Part shown: piece by piece, positions 16,269 to 23,619 of the stretch
How positions within the stretch are numbered: position 1 is the stretch's first letter
How the letters are laid out: every line of letters starts with the position of its first letter
NCBI GenBank assembly: GCA_027619595.1
Contig: JAQCHP010000018.1
Coordinates: 1-49,867 of the forward strand
Length of the DNA stretch: 49,867 nucleotides
Direction: 5' to 3'
DNA from: Planctomycetota bacterium
GTDB taxonomy: Bacteria; Planctomycetota; Planctomycetia; Pirellulales; Pirellulaceae
Made by a program: the position numbers and the translations under genes
The notes under the pieces: model-generated
The model's input: the letters and a program-made list of their open reading frames with translations, nothing else
Told to the model about the DNA's origin: nothing
Database searches by the model: none

Positions 16269-17717
16269 ATGCACTCAACCGCGGCTTCTGAGGTATTTTC
16301 CGATTCGGCGAGACGGCGAGCAGCGCTGAACGGTTCTGCGTGGCTAATCGTCGCGCAGGGGTTGATGCTCGGCGTTGGGGTAGCATTGCTTGCATACCTC
16401 ACGCGGGCACTGGGCCCTACGCATTACGCACAGTATGCGACAGTGATGGCCATCCTAGTCTGGATTGACTGGTCAGCAAGCGCCCTGCTGAACCGTGCGG
16501 CCACCAAACTCGTCGCTAGTGCGGACGACCCGACGGGGGCTGGAGTTGCTCTTATCCGTCTCGCCGTGGTCATTGGCCTGCTGGCTATGTTGCTACTTTA
16601 TTTGTTGGCTGCGCCGCTGGGACGCGCGATGGGCGACCCAGCGATGGGCGGTTGGTTGCGTCTGATGGCGATCGAGATTCCGTTGTTTGTCACTGCCAAG
16701 TGTTATCAGTCGGTACATTCCGGCCTGGAATATTTCACGCAGCGCGCGATGGTTTCTGGAGCGTATTGGTTGACACGCCTGGCGCTGGTCCTGATTTTGG
16801 TTGGCCTGGGGGGCGGCGTCACTGGTGCGCTAGTGGGCGTCATCCTGTCTTCCGGCGTCGAGCTGATCCTTTCCTGGGTGGTTTGTCCCCTGCCCGTCTG
16901 GCGGCGCGGCGGCTCAACCCAGCTGGACCGTGAGTGGGTCTGGCGCGAACTTCTTCCGCTCTTTGGCTCGGTCATGGCGATTCGCGTGACCGAAGGGAGC
17001 GATCTGGTGCTGCTCCAGGTGCTCGCACCCCAGAGCGTAGCGGTAGGTAATTTTGCAGTGGCTTCGCAGGTATCTGTCATTCCCGGCCTGGCGGGGGCAG
17101 CATTGCTTCCTGCGATCTTGTCACTTGTGGTGCGCTATCGCAGTCAGGGCCAATCCGATCAGATTGCGCAATTGGGAGTGCGCGTAGTCCGTGCCGTGCT
17201 TTGGCTGATACCACCGACGCTTGCGGTGGCATTTGCCGGTTCGATATGGGCGGTAGCGATGTTCGGTCCGGATTATGCGGAGGCGGGCCCTTTGATCGGC
17301 ATCATGCTTGTCGCCGGTCTGTGCCGGATGGCACTCGTGTTGGCGACCGGCTTGATTGCCGGGGCCGGACGCTCGAGCACCGCCTGTCTCATCACTTGGA
17401 TTGGTGTTCCAGCTGCCTACTTTGGATACGCTTTCCTGATTCCCAGCTGGGACGCCACTGGCGCAGCGCTTGCTACTACATTGGGTCTGGCTATATCGCT
17501 GATGATCGCATGGCCGGTGTTGTCGAACCGTCACGGCATCCGACTACCGATTTCCGCCCTGTTGCGCGTCGGGCTGGTTACGGCTGGAACGGTGGTGCTC
17601 ACGGTTTCGACACCTGCGTCTCTGGCCGCGAAAGCGTTAGGCTTGTGCCTTGTGCTCGGCGTCTCCGCGGCAATCGCTTGGCGCTTTGGGGATGTCCCGA
17701 GATGGCGTCCTTTGTGA
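16269..17717 (+). CDS. Wzx-like polysaccharide flippase (MATE/MOP superfamily)
   Basis: This is a very hydrophobic protein of 482 residues with about 12-14 predicted membrane segments, starting after a short soluble N-terminus (residues ~1-20). LTRALGPTHYAQYATVMA near the start corresponds to the typical first loop of polysaccharide-biosynthesis flippases (LxRxLGxxxYGxY). Such proteins flip lipid-linked oligosaccharide units to the outer membrane leaflet. It begins 3 bases after the preceding gene. The locus therefore encodes two potential export machines, this one and the ABC half-transporter at 4908. No obvious Wzy polymerase was recognised. Confidence 0.88.
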   Translation: MHSTAASEVFSDSARRRAALNGSAWLIVAQGLMLGVGVALLAYLTRALGPTHYAQYATVMAILVWIDWSASALLNRAATKLVASADDPTGAGVALIRLAVVIGLLAMLLLYLLAAPLGRAMGDPAMGGWLRLMAIEIPLFVTAKCYQSVHSGLEYFTQRAMVSGAYWLTRLALVLILVGLGGGVTGALVGVILSSGVELILSWVVCPLPVWRRGGSTQLDREWVWRELLPLFGSVMAIRVTEGSDLVLLQVLAPQSVAVGNFAVASQVSVIPGLAGAALLPAILSLVVRYRSQGQSDQIAQLGVRVVRAVLWLIPPTLAVAFAGSIWAVAMFGPDYAEAGPLIGIMLVAGLCRMALVLATGLIAGAGRSSTACLITWIGVPAAYFGYAFLIPSWDATGAALATTLGLAISLMIAWPVLSNRHGIRLPISALLRVGLVTAGTVVLTVSTPASLAAKALGLCLVLGVSAAIAWRFGDVPRWRPL

Positions 17718-17774
17718 CATGTTGTCCGACCGAAATTGCGGGCGACTCGCCAAAACAATCCAAGAGAACTAAAT

Positions 17775-19493
17775 ATGAAGCCGACCGTCGCCACGAATCA
17801 AAACGTTTCGTGGATGCGCTGGATCTCGATACCAAGCTGGGGGCCAGAGTTAGTGCTGTGCATCAGCGTCGTGCTTACGATTCAGTATTGGTTAGGCGCT
17901 TACAGTAGAGACCTAGCCACCGATCCCGATGAGGCGGCTCATTTTGTATCGGGCGTGATGGTCCGTGATTACTTGCTTACGGCACTTGGCTCGCCACCGA
18001 TGGAGTTCGCGGAGGAGTACTATCTGCACTATCCCAAGGTTGCCATCGGACATTGGCCGCCGGGTTTCTATGCTGTCCAGGGGATTTGGTATTCGCTCGT
18101 GGGTGTGTCGAAGACGAACGCAGCTCTTCTCGTCGGCCTAATTTCAGTGGGAATTGCTTGGTGTCTCTACCGTCGCTTATCGCGTCACCACGGAAAACCC
18201 ATTGCGTTGGTAACCGTGTCTGTGTTTCTCGTCCAACCGTTGGTGCTCAGCCATCACTTTCTGATCATGTCGGACATGGTGACCTGCCTTGGCATGCTCT
18301 TATCAGCGTATGCGTTTAGCGATTTTTTAGAGGCGCCCAAGGGCAAGTCTGCGGCATCTTTCGTATTTTGGAGCAGTTTATCAATTCTCACGAAACCATC
18401 GGCTATAGCCCTTGCCGGTTTTGTGCCGGTCTGTGTGTTGGTCAGTGGGCAGTTCCGTGTTCTAAAGAACTGGCGGTTTTGGGTTGCTGGCGCGGCAATC
18501 GGCATTTTGACAGCTCCCTATTATCTCTGGACTTGGGATCTTGGTATGGGGCTCCACACGCACGGCAATCTGGGCCAGATGATTGGCGAATCGGTCCGCG
18601 CGGGCCGTCGCTATCATGCTTCGGACGCGTGGCTGTCGGCAACCTCGGGATGGGTCGTTGCCGTAGCGGTGGTAGGATGCCTATCGCATTTCGTAACCAA
18701 GCGTCGCCAGACAACCGATTGTGACGCCGGCCGGTTCGATTTTGCCGCTGCGATCGCACTTTGCTGCGGCACGATCCTTTTTCTGTTCGCGGCGCCGATA
18801 GACTCATCACGAAGATATTTCTTTCCATTTCTGATGGGGCTGATGATTATCTACGCCCGCGGATTGGAAACATTAATCAGCTTGGTACCGGGTCGGAACG
18901 CCATCGCTTGGACCGGTGTCGGTTTTCTGGCGGTGCTGACCGTAGTGACGGCTCCTGGCCGTGTTCATCTGCCGGTGAATGGATACGCATCCGCTGCTGA
19001 GAGTCTGGGAGATCCACAACTGGGACGAGTCACGCTCATTAGTTCGAATTCTGCTGGAGAAGGTGCTTTTGTCGCTGAGCGGTTGCTGCGAGACAGGGAT
19101 CGGTCAGAGTTCGTATTACGGGCCAGTAAAGTATTGGCGACTACGGACTGGTCGGAAAGGAGGTATGAAAACCGGTTCTCAACGCCCGAGCAATTGCGCG
19201 ATTTCATAAACTCAGCTCCCGTTCGATTCATCGTCGTCGATGACTTTGGTTATCGGAACAACTCAGAGCCGCCGCATCACGTATTGCTTAAAAAACTGCT
19301 GATCGAGTCACCAGACGAGTTTCTACTGTTGTCGTCCCTCCCGGTGGCCCTACAGGGACAACAACATGCAAACGCAATCCGCATTTACGAGAATATTGCC
19401 GCGCGAGACAAAATCCCCAAGCGGATCGAATTGAATATGAATTCATCCTTGCGAAAGACTCTGCAGTTCGAATCTCGTAATCCGGACAACTGA
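17775..19493 (+). CDS. GT39/ArnT-like membrane glycosyltransferase
   Basis: This is a polytopic membrane protein of 572 residues that looks like a GT-C enzyme. After one membrane segment (about 22-42) comes the loop D-P-D-E-A-A-H, where the acidic pair is the usual catalytic site of GT39/ArnT/PMT_2 proteins. H-W-P-P-G-F-Y soon after is also typical of that group, and around ten further hydrophobic segments precede a soluble C-terminal domain of ~170 residues. Such enzymes use polyprenyl-phosphate sugars on the outer face of the membrane. ATG 17775 is preferred to upstream in-frame codons because an AAGAGA sits about 9 bases before it. It closes the glycan locus. Confidence 0.8.
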   Translation: MKPTVATNQNVSWMRWISIPSWGPELVLCISVVLTIQYWLGAYSRDLATDPDEAAHFVSGVMVRDYLLTALGSPPMEFAEEYYLHYPKVAIGHWPPGFYAVQGIWYSLVGVSKTNAALLVGLISVGIAWCLYRRLSRHHGKPIALVTVSVFLVQPLVLSHHFLIMSDMVTCLGMLLSAYAFSDFLEAPKGKSAASFVFWSSLSILTKPSAIALAGFVPVCVLVSGQFRVLKNWRFWVAGAAIGILTAPYYLWTWDLGMGLHTHGNLGQMIGESVRAGRRYHASDAWLSATSGWVVAVAVVGCLSHFVTKRRQTTDCDAGRFDFAAAIALCCGTILFLFAAPIDSSRRYFFPFLMGLMIIYARGLETLISLVPGRNAIAWTGVGFLAVLTVVTAPGRVHLPVNGYASAAESLGDPQLGRVTLISSNSAGEGAFVAERLLRDRDRSEFVLRASKVLATTDWSERRYENRFSTPEQLRDFINSAPVRFIVVDDFGYRNNSEPPHHVLLKKLLIESPDEFLLLSSLPVALQGQQHANAIRIYENIAARDKIPKRIELNMNSSLRKTLQFESRNPDN

Positions 19494-19528
19494 GCCTGCC
19501 GGTCGTTCGACGTTGGCTGCTTTGGCCC

Positions 19529-19696
19529 CTAATGGGTGTCAATCTCTGCGTTTGGAAAGCTGGCAGTTTCCAACGCTTGCACGGCTCCCTCCGCGTTGAA
19601 GTCGCCAGAATAGGTTACCTCGACACGGCGATCATTGATCTTTCCGTCTTCGGCTTGCGGAACGAGCGATACGGTTAGGACGCCGTCGAGCGAATC
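19529..19696 (-). pseudogene. Partial copy of the HMA-like lipoprotein gene (C-terminal end only)
   Basis: Read on the minus strand, this segment ends VTYSGDFNAEGAVQALETAS, then FPNAEIDTH and a stop. It matches the last ~50 codons of the complete gene at 21635-21988 at nearly every position (VTYSGEFNREGAVQALATAS, FPDATIDTN). VSLVPQAEDGKI upstream also matches. Beyond about 19696 the similarity is lost, so the signal peptide and the metal-binding cysteines are missing. The changes are mostly conservative, which suggests the copy was under selection before truncation. It is in the same orientation as the intact copy, on the other side of the DUF2071 gene. Confidence 0.8.
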
Positions 19697-19720
19697 GTAG
19701 TGAGTGGGAGACTTGTGGCG

Positions 19721-19879
19721 GTGAGGTTGTGCCTATGCGTTCAACTTTTAACAGTTCTTGCCCTACCTGCGGCAGCGTCATCGGACCTTCTGATAGAAGG
19801 TACGTCATGTATCGATTGCCACCGCAAGGATTCTGCGAATATCGCGTGTACTCAAGGCCTTCAGAACGACGTGGAATAG
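19721..19879 (+). CDS. Putative 52-residue secreted CxxCH peptide (possible cytochrome fragment)
   Basis: From GTG 19721 the frame reads a short basic start, a hydrophobic stretch (VQLLTVLALPAAAS) like a signal peptide with an A-x-A cleavage site, and then TSCIDCHRKDS, where C-I-D-C-H is the covalent haem-binding motif of c-type cytochromes. It ends at TAG 19877 after 52 codons, too short for a cytochrome c. It may be a fragment of a broken gene, a genuine mini-protein, or chance. No strong ribosome-binding site is seen. It lies in a zone of gene remnants, which favours the fragment reading. Confidence 0.3.
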   Translation: MRLCLCVQLLTVLALPAAASSDLLIEGTSCIDCHRKDSANIACTQGLQNDVE

Positions 19880-20006
19880 TTCGCGTTAGTCCTGCGAACT
19901 GATCCTGGGTTAGCGTGGTACGGACGTTATGTTGTGTCAACGCGGGTTACCACAAGCGGTTTTGTTTTTCAGTATGTGACGCTAGAATCGGCACTGAGGA
20001 ATTTAT

Positions 20007-20741
20007 ATGACGATGAGCACTGATCGAACTTGGCCACTACCGAAACATCCGTGGGTGATGCGGATGACATGGTCGGAATTGCTGTTCGCACATTGGTCGG
20101 TTGATCCCAAGTATCTTGCTGCTTTGTTGCCAGAGGGACTGACGCTCGACACAAGGGAGGGGAAAGCTTGGATCGGCGTCGTTCCATTCTTGATGTCCAG
20201 CGTGGCACCCCGGTGTTTGCCTACGCTCCCCAGGATAAGTCGTTTCTTGGAGCTGAATGTTCGCACTTACGTCACTTATCAAGATAAACCTGGTGTTTGG
20301 TTTTACTCACTTGATGCCGCCAGCCGAATTGCCGTGCGTCTCGCAAGAGCAACGTTCAACTTGCCCTACATGGACGCGACGATGTCTCTTGTGCGGAACG
20401 ATGCGTTGACGATTAATTACCAGAGCGACAGAACGCATCGAGGTGAGCCGCCAGCGAAGTTCGACGCAAGCTATCAGCCAAGCGGCGAAACGTTTTATGC
20501 TCAGCCAGGGACGCTGGAACATTGGTTGACGGCGCGTTATTGCCTTTACAGCGCCGACCGCAAAGGCAATCTCTATCGCGGCGAGATCGATCATGATCCA
20601 TGGACATTATCACGAGCAACCGCCACATTGCGGCAAAACACTATGTGCAAACCTTTGAATCTGGAATTGATTGACCAACCCCATTTGCTATTCGCCCAGC
20701 CAATGACCGTCCGCGCTTGGATGGCAATGCGGTGCAATTGA
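20007..20741 (+). CDS. DUF2071 (YqjF-like) family protein
   Basis: This soluble protein of 244 residues belongs to the YqjF/DUF2071 group, which structurally resembles acetoacetate decarboxylase and has no firmly assigned reaction. Family hallmarks are the opening WSELLFAHWSVDPKYLAALLP, the segment GKAWIGVVPFLMSSV, the strand LELNVRTYVTY, and GVWFYSLDA before a long helix. The stretch LTARYCLYSAD and the final HLLFAQP strand match the end of the fold, so the length is about normal. It appears to stand alone, with no close plus-strand neighbour. Both sides carry copies of the metal-binding lipoprotein gene, so it may have travelled with a duplication. Confidence 0.82.
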   Translation: MTMSTDRTWPLPKHPWVMRMTWSELLFAHWSVDPKYLAALLPEGLTLDTREGKAWIGVVPFLMSSVAPRCLPTLPRISRFLELNVRTYVTYQDKPGVWFYSLDAASRIAVRLARATFNLPYMDATMSLVRNDALTINYQSDRTHRGEPPAKFDASYQPSGETFYAQPGTLEHWLTARYCLYSADRKGNLYRGEIDHDPWTLSRATATLRQNTMCKPLNLELIDQPHLLFAQPMTVRAWMAMRCN

Positions 20742-21063
20742 ATTATCTTCAGTTACGTGCGACCAAAATCGTTGCAGTTGAGGGAGAGGACCAAATCCGG
20801 ATGATTGTCTTGAGCGAAATCCCCCGCGAAACGCATAAAAGTGCTTGGTATTTCCTAAGACTCGTCGGTTTCGTTGGGTGCATCGCGCGTGTTGCCTGAG
20901 TGGACGGGCTCGATCTGTACATCCTGCCGCGCGTAATCGCTGCACGTTCATGCATTCGTTGTTGTTCCAGTCTTCCGGATTGGGTGCGACTCAAACGACT
21001 TTCTGTCGCTTGATAACGGAAAACGGATCTGACCCTGGCGCAGCCAGAGACTCATTGCTCTTC

Positions 21064-21145
21064 GTCCCAAAGGGACTTAAGTCAATAGCCAGGGGCGTGA
21101 GCCCCTGGGAACGGGTACCTCCACGCATCAAAGCCCCAACGGGGC
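21064..21145 (+). repeat. REP-like hairpin group, copy 1
   Basis: Three hairpins occur in a row: GTCCC-AAA-GGGAC (21064-21076), CCAGGGGC-GTGA-GCCCCTGG (21089-21108), and GCCCC-AAC-GGGGC (21133-21145). The middle hairpin and its left flank (21076-21108) recur as a reverse complement at 21414-21446 with one mismatch over 33 bases. Short stems with three-base loops of this kind are, as far as I know, scattered through planctomycete genomes. Function is unknown. Confidence 0.85.
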
Positions 21146-21376
21146 AAAAGTTACGTGCATTTTGCCTCAATCCCATACGTAACGCTCGTCGAATTCCAAC
21201 TCGTGCAATTTGAGCATGGCCATGAAGTGCTCCTGAAATGTTTACGTCGCATGTATTCGAAGAGTCGCAGTTGGATGTTGTCGGAAATGCCAAGCACTCG
21301 ATTGCTGGTGTGGGATACGTTATGAATCCTCAGCTTCCGAATAATTGTGGCATCGGAACCTCCGGAATAAACTGTC

Positions 21377-21458
21377 GCCGCGTTGCGGCTGGAATGCATG
21401 GAGGTGACTTGCTCCAGGGGCTCACGCCCCTGGCTATTGACTTGAGCCGCGTTGCGGC
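21377..21458 (-). repeat. REP-like hairpin group, copy 2 (inverted)
   Basis: GCCGC-GTT-GCGGC occurs at 21377-21389 and again at 21446-21458. Between them, at 21414-21433, is CCAGGGGC-TCAC-GCCCCTGG, the reverse complement of the central hairpin of copy 1. The 33-base block 21414-21446 pairs with 21076-21108 apart from one base. The two groups face each other about 300 bases apart, the arrangement known for REP doublets (BIMEs) in other bacteria. Confidence 0.85.
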
Positions 21459-21634
21459 GGAGACCAACACATGTTGGTGTGCCCACTTTCCAGCTACGTT
21501 TGTGGATCTGCGACTGAGGTTTTGTGCGCTGGGCTGCATCTACCGGGTCGAACTCCGATAACCGATGACGACGTCAAAGACGATCGAATCTTCGCTGATC
21601 CAGCGTCCCACTTTGGCATCGCAGTATCTGGCCA

Positions 21635-21988
21635 CTAATTCGTGTCAATCGTTGCGTCGGGAAAGCTGGCGGTCGCCAGTGCCTGTACGGCTCCCTCGCG
21701 ATTGAATTCGCCAGAATAGGTTACCGCGACCCGAGGATCATCGATCTTTCCCTCCTCGGCTTGGGGCACGAGCGAAACCGACTGGACGCCGTCCATCGCT
21801 GCAAGTGTCTCTTTGACCGAGGGGAAACACCCGTGAGGACAATGCATTGTAGGTACTCGCAGGACAACCTGCCGAGTTTCCCCTGGACTTGACTGCGCTC
21901 CATTCGGGGTGGAACTTGACGAGCCACAGCCCACGAAAAAGATTGCTAACGCGGCAGATGTGATTCCAAGGATGAGTGTTCGAAACAT
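21635..21988 (-). CDS. Lipoprotein with heavy-metal-associated (HMA-like) domain
   Basis: This is a 117-residue exported lipoprotein. The N-terminus is a lipoprotein signal with lipobox F-V-G-C (lipidated Cys21), followed by a Ser/Gly-rich linker. From about residue 40 it has the beta-alpha-beta fold pattern of HMA domains: VVLRVPTMHCPHGCFPSV, then a helix ETLAAMDGV, strand VSLVP, and a last strand VAVTYSG. Instead of the standard metal site CxxC, the motif is C50-P-H-G-C54, with three residues between the cysteines. It would sit on the membrane outer face and bind a soft metal such as copper. It is monocistronic as seen. A truncated copy lies at 19529-19696. Confidence 0.8.
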   Translation of the reverse strand: MFRTLILGITSAALAIFFVGCGSSSSTPNGAQSSPGETRQVVLRVPTMHCPHGCFPSVKETLAAMDGVQSVSLVPQAEEGKIDDPRVAVTYSGEFNREGAVQALATASFPDATIDTN

Positions 21989-22092
21989 GGGCGAATTCCT
22001 TTACGGAAATGACTCGACGGGCCGTTACTGCTCAACATTGCACCACGCCAATGGACGTGGCGGTGCTGCTTCTGAGATTGTAGTGTAGATCC

Positions 22093-22617
22093 CTATCCAG
22101 CGGCACAAGGGGTGGACTGGATTGAGTATTTCCATCGAATTGTCGTTGGTAACGATTCAGAGGTGTCGGCGGGGACATGTAGTAGTAGATGGCTGCCGAC
22201 TGCCGCCCACGAATTCGTATCTGATTTCAGTCGGAAGAGATTTGAACCATCTCGGGCCACCAGGTCGAGGCCGTCGGAGTTCCAACGGAATGATGGTTCA
22301 ATTGCGTCGTAAACAGTACCCAATTGAACCGGTGCGTGTACTCGGCACGCTGCATCAAAGATGATGCAATTGGCAGATACCTCAATACTCAGCGACCAGT
22401 GGTTTTTGCCAGCCATTCCGACGGCGAGCGTCAATTTTTCGTTGACATGATGTACTTGTTGCAAGGGTGGATTTGTCGGCCATGGTTCACCATCCATGTC
22501 GGCCTTGGCGACGTGACTTGCCTCCAGTAAGGTGCGTTGCCCGTCTCCGCATTGCCAGGCCACCGTGTAGGTGTGGCGGTCGGACTGTCGCTGCCATTCG
22601 AGTACGAATCCCGACAT
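22093..22617 (-). CDS. Hypothetical protein, likely cytoplasmic
   Basis: This is a 174-residue protein that I do not recognise. It has no signal peptide or membrane segment and is rich in Trp and short alternating hydrophobic stretches, consistent with a beta-sheet fold (FVLEWQRQSDRHTYTVAWQC at the start, then NHWSLSIEVSANCIIFDAAC, then the repeated pattern HLLLHVP). The start ATG at 22617 faces the divergent gene at 22782, so both promoters should lie in 22618-22781. Base composition and codon use look like the neighbouring genes. Moderately sure that it is a real gene; nothing can be said about function. Confidence 0.6.
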   Translation of the reverse strand: MSGFVLEWQRQSDRHTYTVAWQCGDGQRTLLEASHVAKADMDGEPWPTNPPLQQVHHVNEKLTLAVGMAGKNHWSLSIEVSANCIIFDAACRVHAPVQLGTVYDAIEPSFRWNSDGLDLVARDGSNLFRLKSDTNSWAAVGSHLLLHVPADTSESLPTTIRWKYSIQSTPCAAG

Positions 22618-22781
22618 GAATAGTGCTTGCTCCGCTATCTACGAAACCCTGATACTATCGATTTACAGGCAACTTGGCTATCCTGCCGGTGGAAACAGCA
22701 TATCGCAGCAACGGTCGCATCGGCGGGTCTTCCGATGAACCCAACCGACGCCAGCGACGTAAACCTGCTTTTCAGGGGGCA

Positions 22782-23588
22782 ATGATTGCGATGGCATTCG
22801 ATGCGAAAAGTGTCAATTCTGATGGGCCTGCTACGCCGGTAGTTACAAAAATTGCGCGCCGGTCGCTCCGCTTCTGGGCTGGCGTATTGCTGGTCTTGTT
22901 GGTCGGTGTCGGTTTCCTGTGCGCGGGGTTATCGATAGCATTGTGGAGCACGCCGGCAAGCATATCGCACGTGCCCCAATTGACGTCGGACGAACAGCAG
23001 GTCGCCATCGCTGCGATCAACCAGCAGTTGAAAGCAATCGATGCCACAACCGACGCGCCGGAGACGCCCTCTCCGCAAGAACACGCTTGGCAGATGACCC
23101 TGACACAACCCCAAATGCAGGCGTGGATCCAACAGAACTTGCCGAGCCAACCTTCTTATGCGATACCGGGCTCGATGGCAAACCCTCGGATCTACTTGCG
23201 CGACGGGCACGCGACGCTGGCCTGTGAATACAATTCGAAATCAATTCGATCCGTGGTTTCACTCGAAATGGAACCATTCGCTGTCGCTGAGTTGAACCAG
23301 CTAGGAATCTACCTGCGGAATGCGCGTGCCGGATGGGTGCCGGTTCCCTTGCGAAAAGTATTGTGGCGCATCATGCTACTGGCGAACGACGCGGGACTAC
23401 GCATGCAAACGAGTGACGACAGCGAGGTAGTCACGGCCCGCATTTTTTTTCCGGTCTCACACCAGGGGAAGCTGATCGAAATACAGAAATGCAACGTCAC
23501 GAAAGATGGATTGGTACTGGCAGGAGTTGTCAGGTCTGCCCCAATTGGCCAGGACCCAAGTAGCCAGGACCCAAGTAGCCAGGAATAG
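22782..23588 (+). CDS. Single-pass membrane protein of unknown function
   Basis: This is a protein of 268 residues starting at ATG 22782, chosen because TCAGGGGG lies about 5 bases upstream; the open frame extends to 22674 without a better site. Around residue 30-55 there is one strong hydrophobic segment (FWAGVLLVLLVGVGFLCAGL) after basic residues, so the N-terminus is inside and the rest outside. The outer part has no cysteines forming a motif and resembles no family I know; LPSQPSYAIPGSMANPRIYL and ARIFFPVSHQGKLIEIQK look like strands. The C-terminus ends in a short duplicated DPSSQ motif produced by a 15-base tandem repeat. It is convergent with the cytochrome-like gene that follows. Confidence 0.65.
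   Translation: MIAMAFDAKSVNSDGPATPVVTKIARRSLRFWAGVLLVLLVGVGFLCAGLSIALWSTPASISHVPQLTSDEQQVAIAAINQQLKAIDATTDAPETPSPQEHAWQMTLTQPQMQAWIQQNLPSQPSYAIPGSMANPRIYLRDGHATLACEYNSKSIRSVVSLEMEPFAVAELNQLGIYLRNARAGWVPVPLRKVLWRIMLLANDAGLRMQTSDDSEVVTARIFFPVSHQGKLIEIQKCNVTKDGLVLAGVVRSAPIGQDPSSQDPSSQE
23549..23584 (+). repeat. 15-base tandem repeat (2.4 copies) at the 3' end of the 22782 gene
   Basis: The unit CCAGGACCCAAGTAG occurs at 23549-23563 and 23564-23578, followed by CCAGGA at 23579-23584. It is in frame, so it repeats the peptide unit QDPSS and would change the C-terminal length by five residues per copy. It is exact across copies, which suggests a recent slippage event. Confidence 0.85.
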
Positions 23589-23619
23589 GCGAGTGCGAAG
23601 TTAGGCAAGGCATCGTATC

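Larger units (their letters stand above)
19494..20006. other. Degraded intergenic zone after the glycan locus
   Basis: This is a 513-base stretch with no intact recognisable gene. It contains a decayed copy of the metal-binding lipoprotein gene on the minus strand (19529 to about 19696) and a short plus-strand reading frame with a signal-like start and a CxxCH motif (19721-19879). The rest, 19880-20006, shows nothing I can name. In the frame of the short ORF it stays open after the stop until 20023, but over that length this is not significant. Confidence 0.6.
20742..21634. other. 893-base region without a clear gene; carries REP-like repeats
   Basis: No reading frame here has recognisable homology. 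The plus-strand frames at 20717-20899, 20845-21213 and 21238-21561 run through the hairpin repeats or have poor composition. Between about 21176 and 21323 one frame reads LVEFQLVQFEHGHEVLLKCL, then RRMYSKSRSWMLSEMPS, which looks protein-like and could be a gene remnant, but it is not recognised. The region also contains two REP-like hairpin groups in opposite orientation (21064-21145 and 21377-21458), described separately. Confidence 0.6.

Noticed and set aside
18053-18319. Small plus-strand frames inside the GT39-like gene
   Set aside because: They are out-of-frame shadows of a continuous gene with the D-P-D-E motif and regular membrane segments.
21064-21458. CRISPR array
   Set aside because: There are only two main copies, in opposite orientation, with no regular spacing, no spacers and no cas genes.
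20845-21561. Plus-strand frames 20845-21213 and 21238-21561 as genes
   Set aside because: They run through the REP-like hairpins, which gives artificial residue runs, and show no start signals or recognisable motifs.
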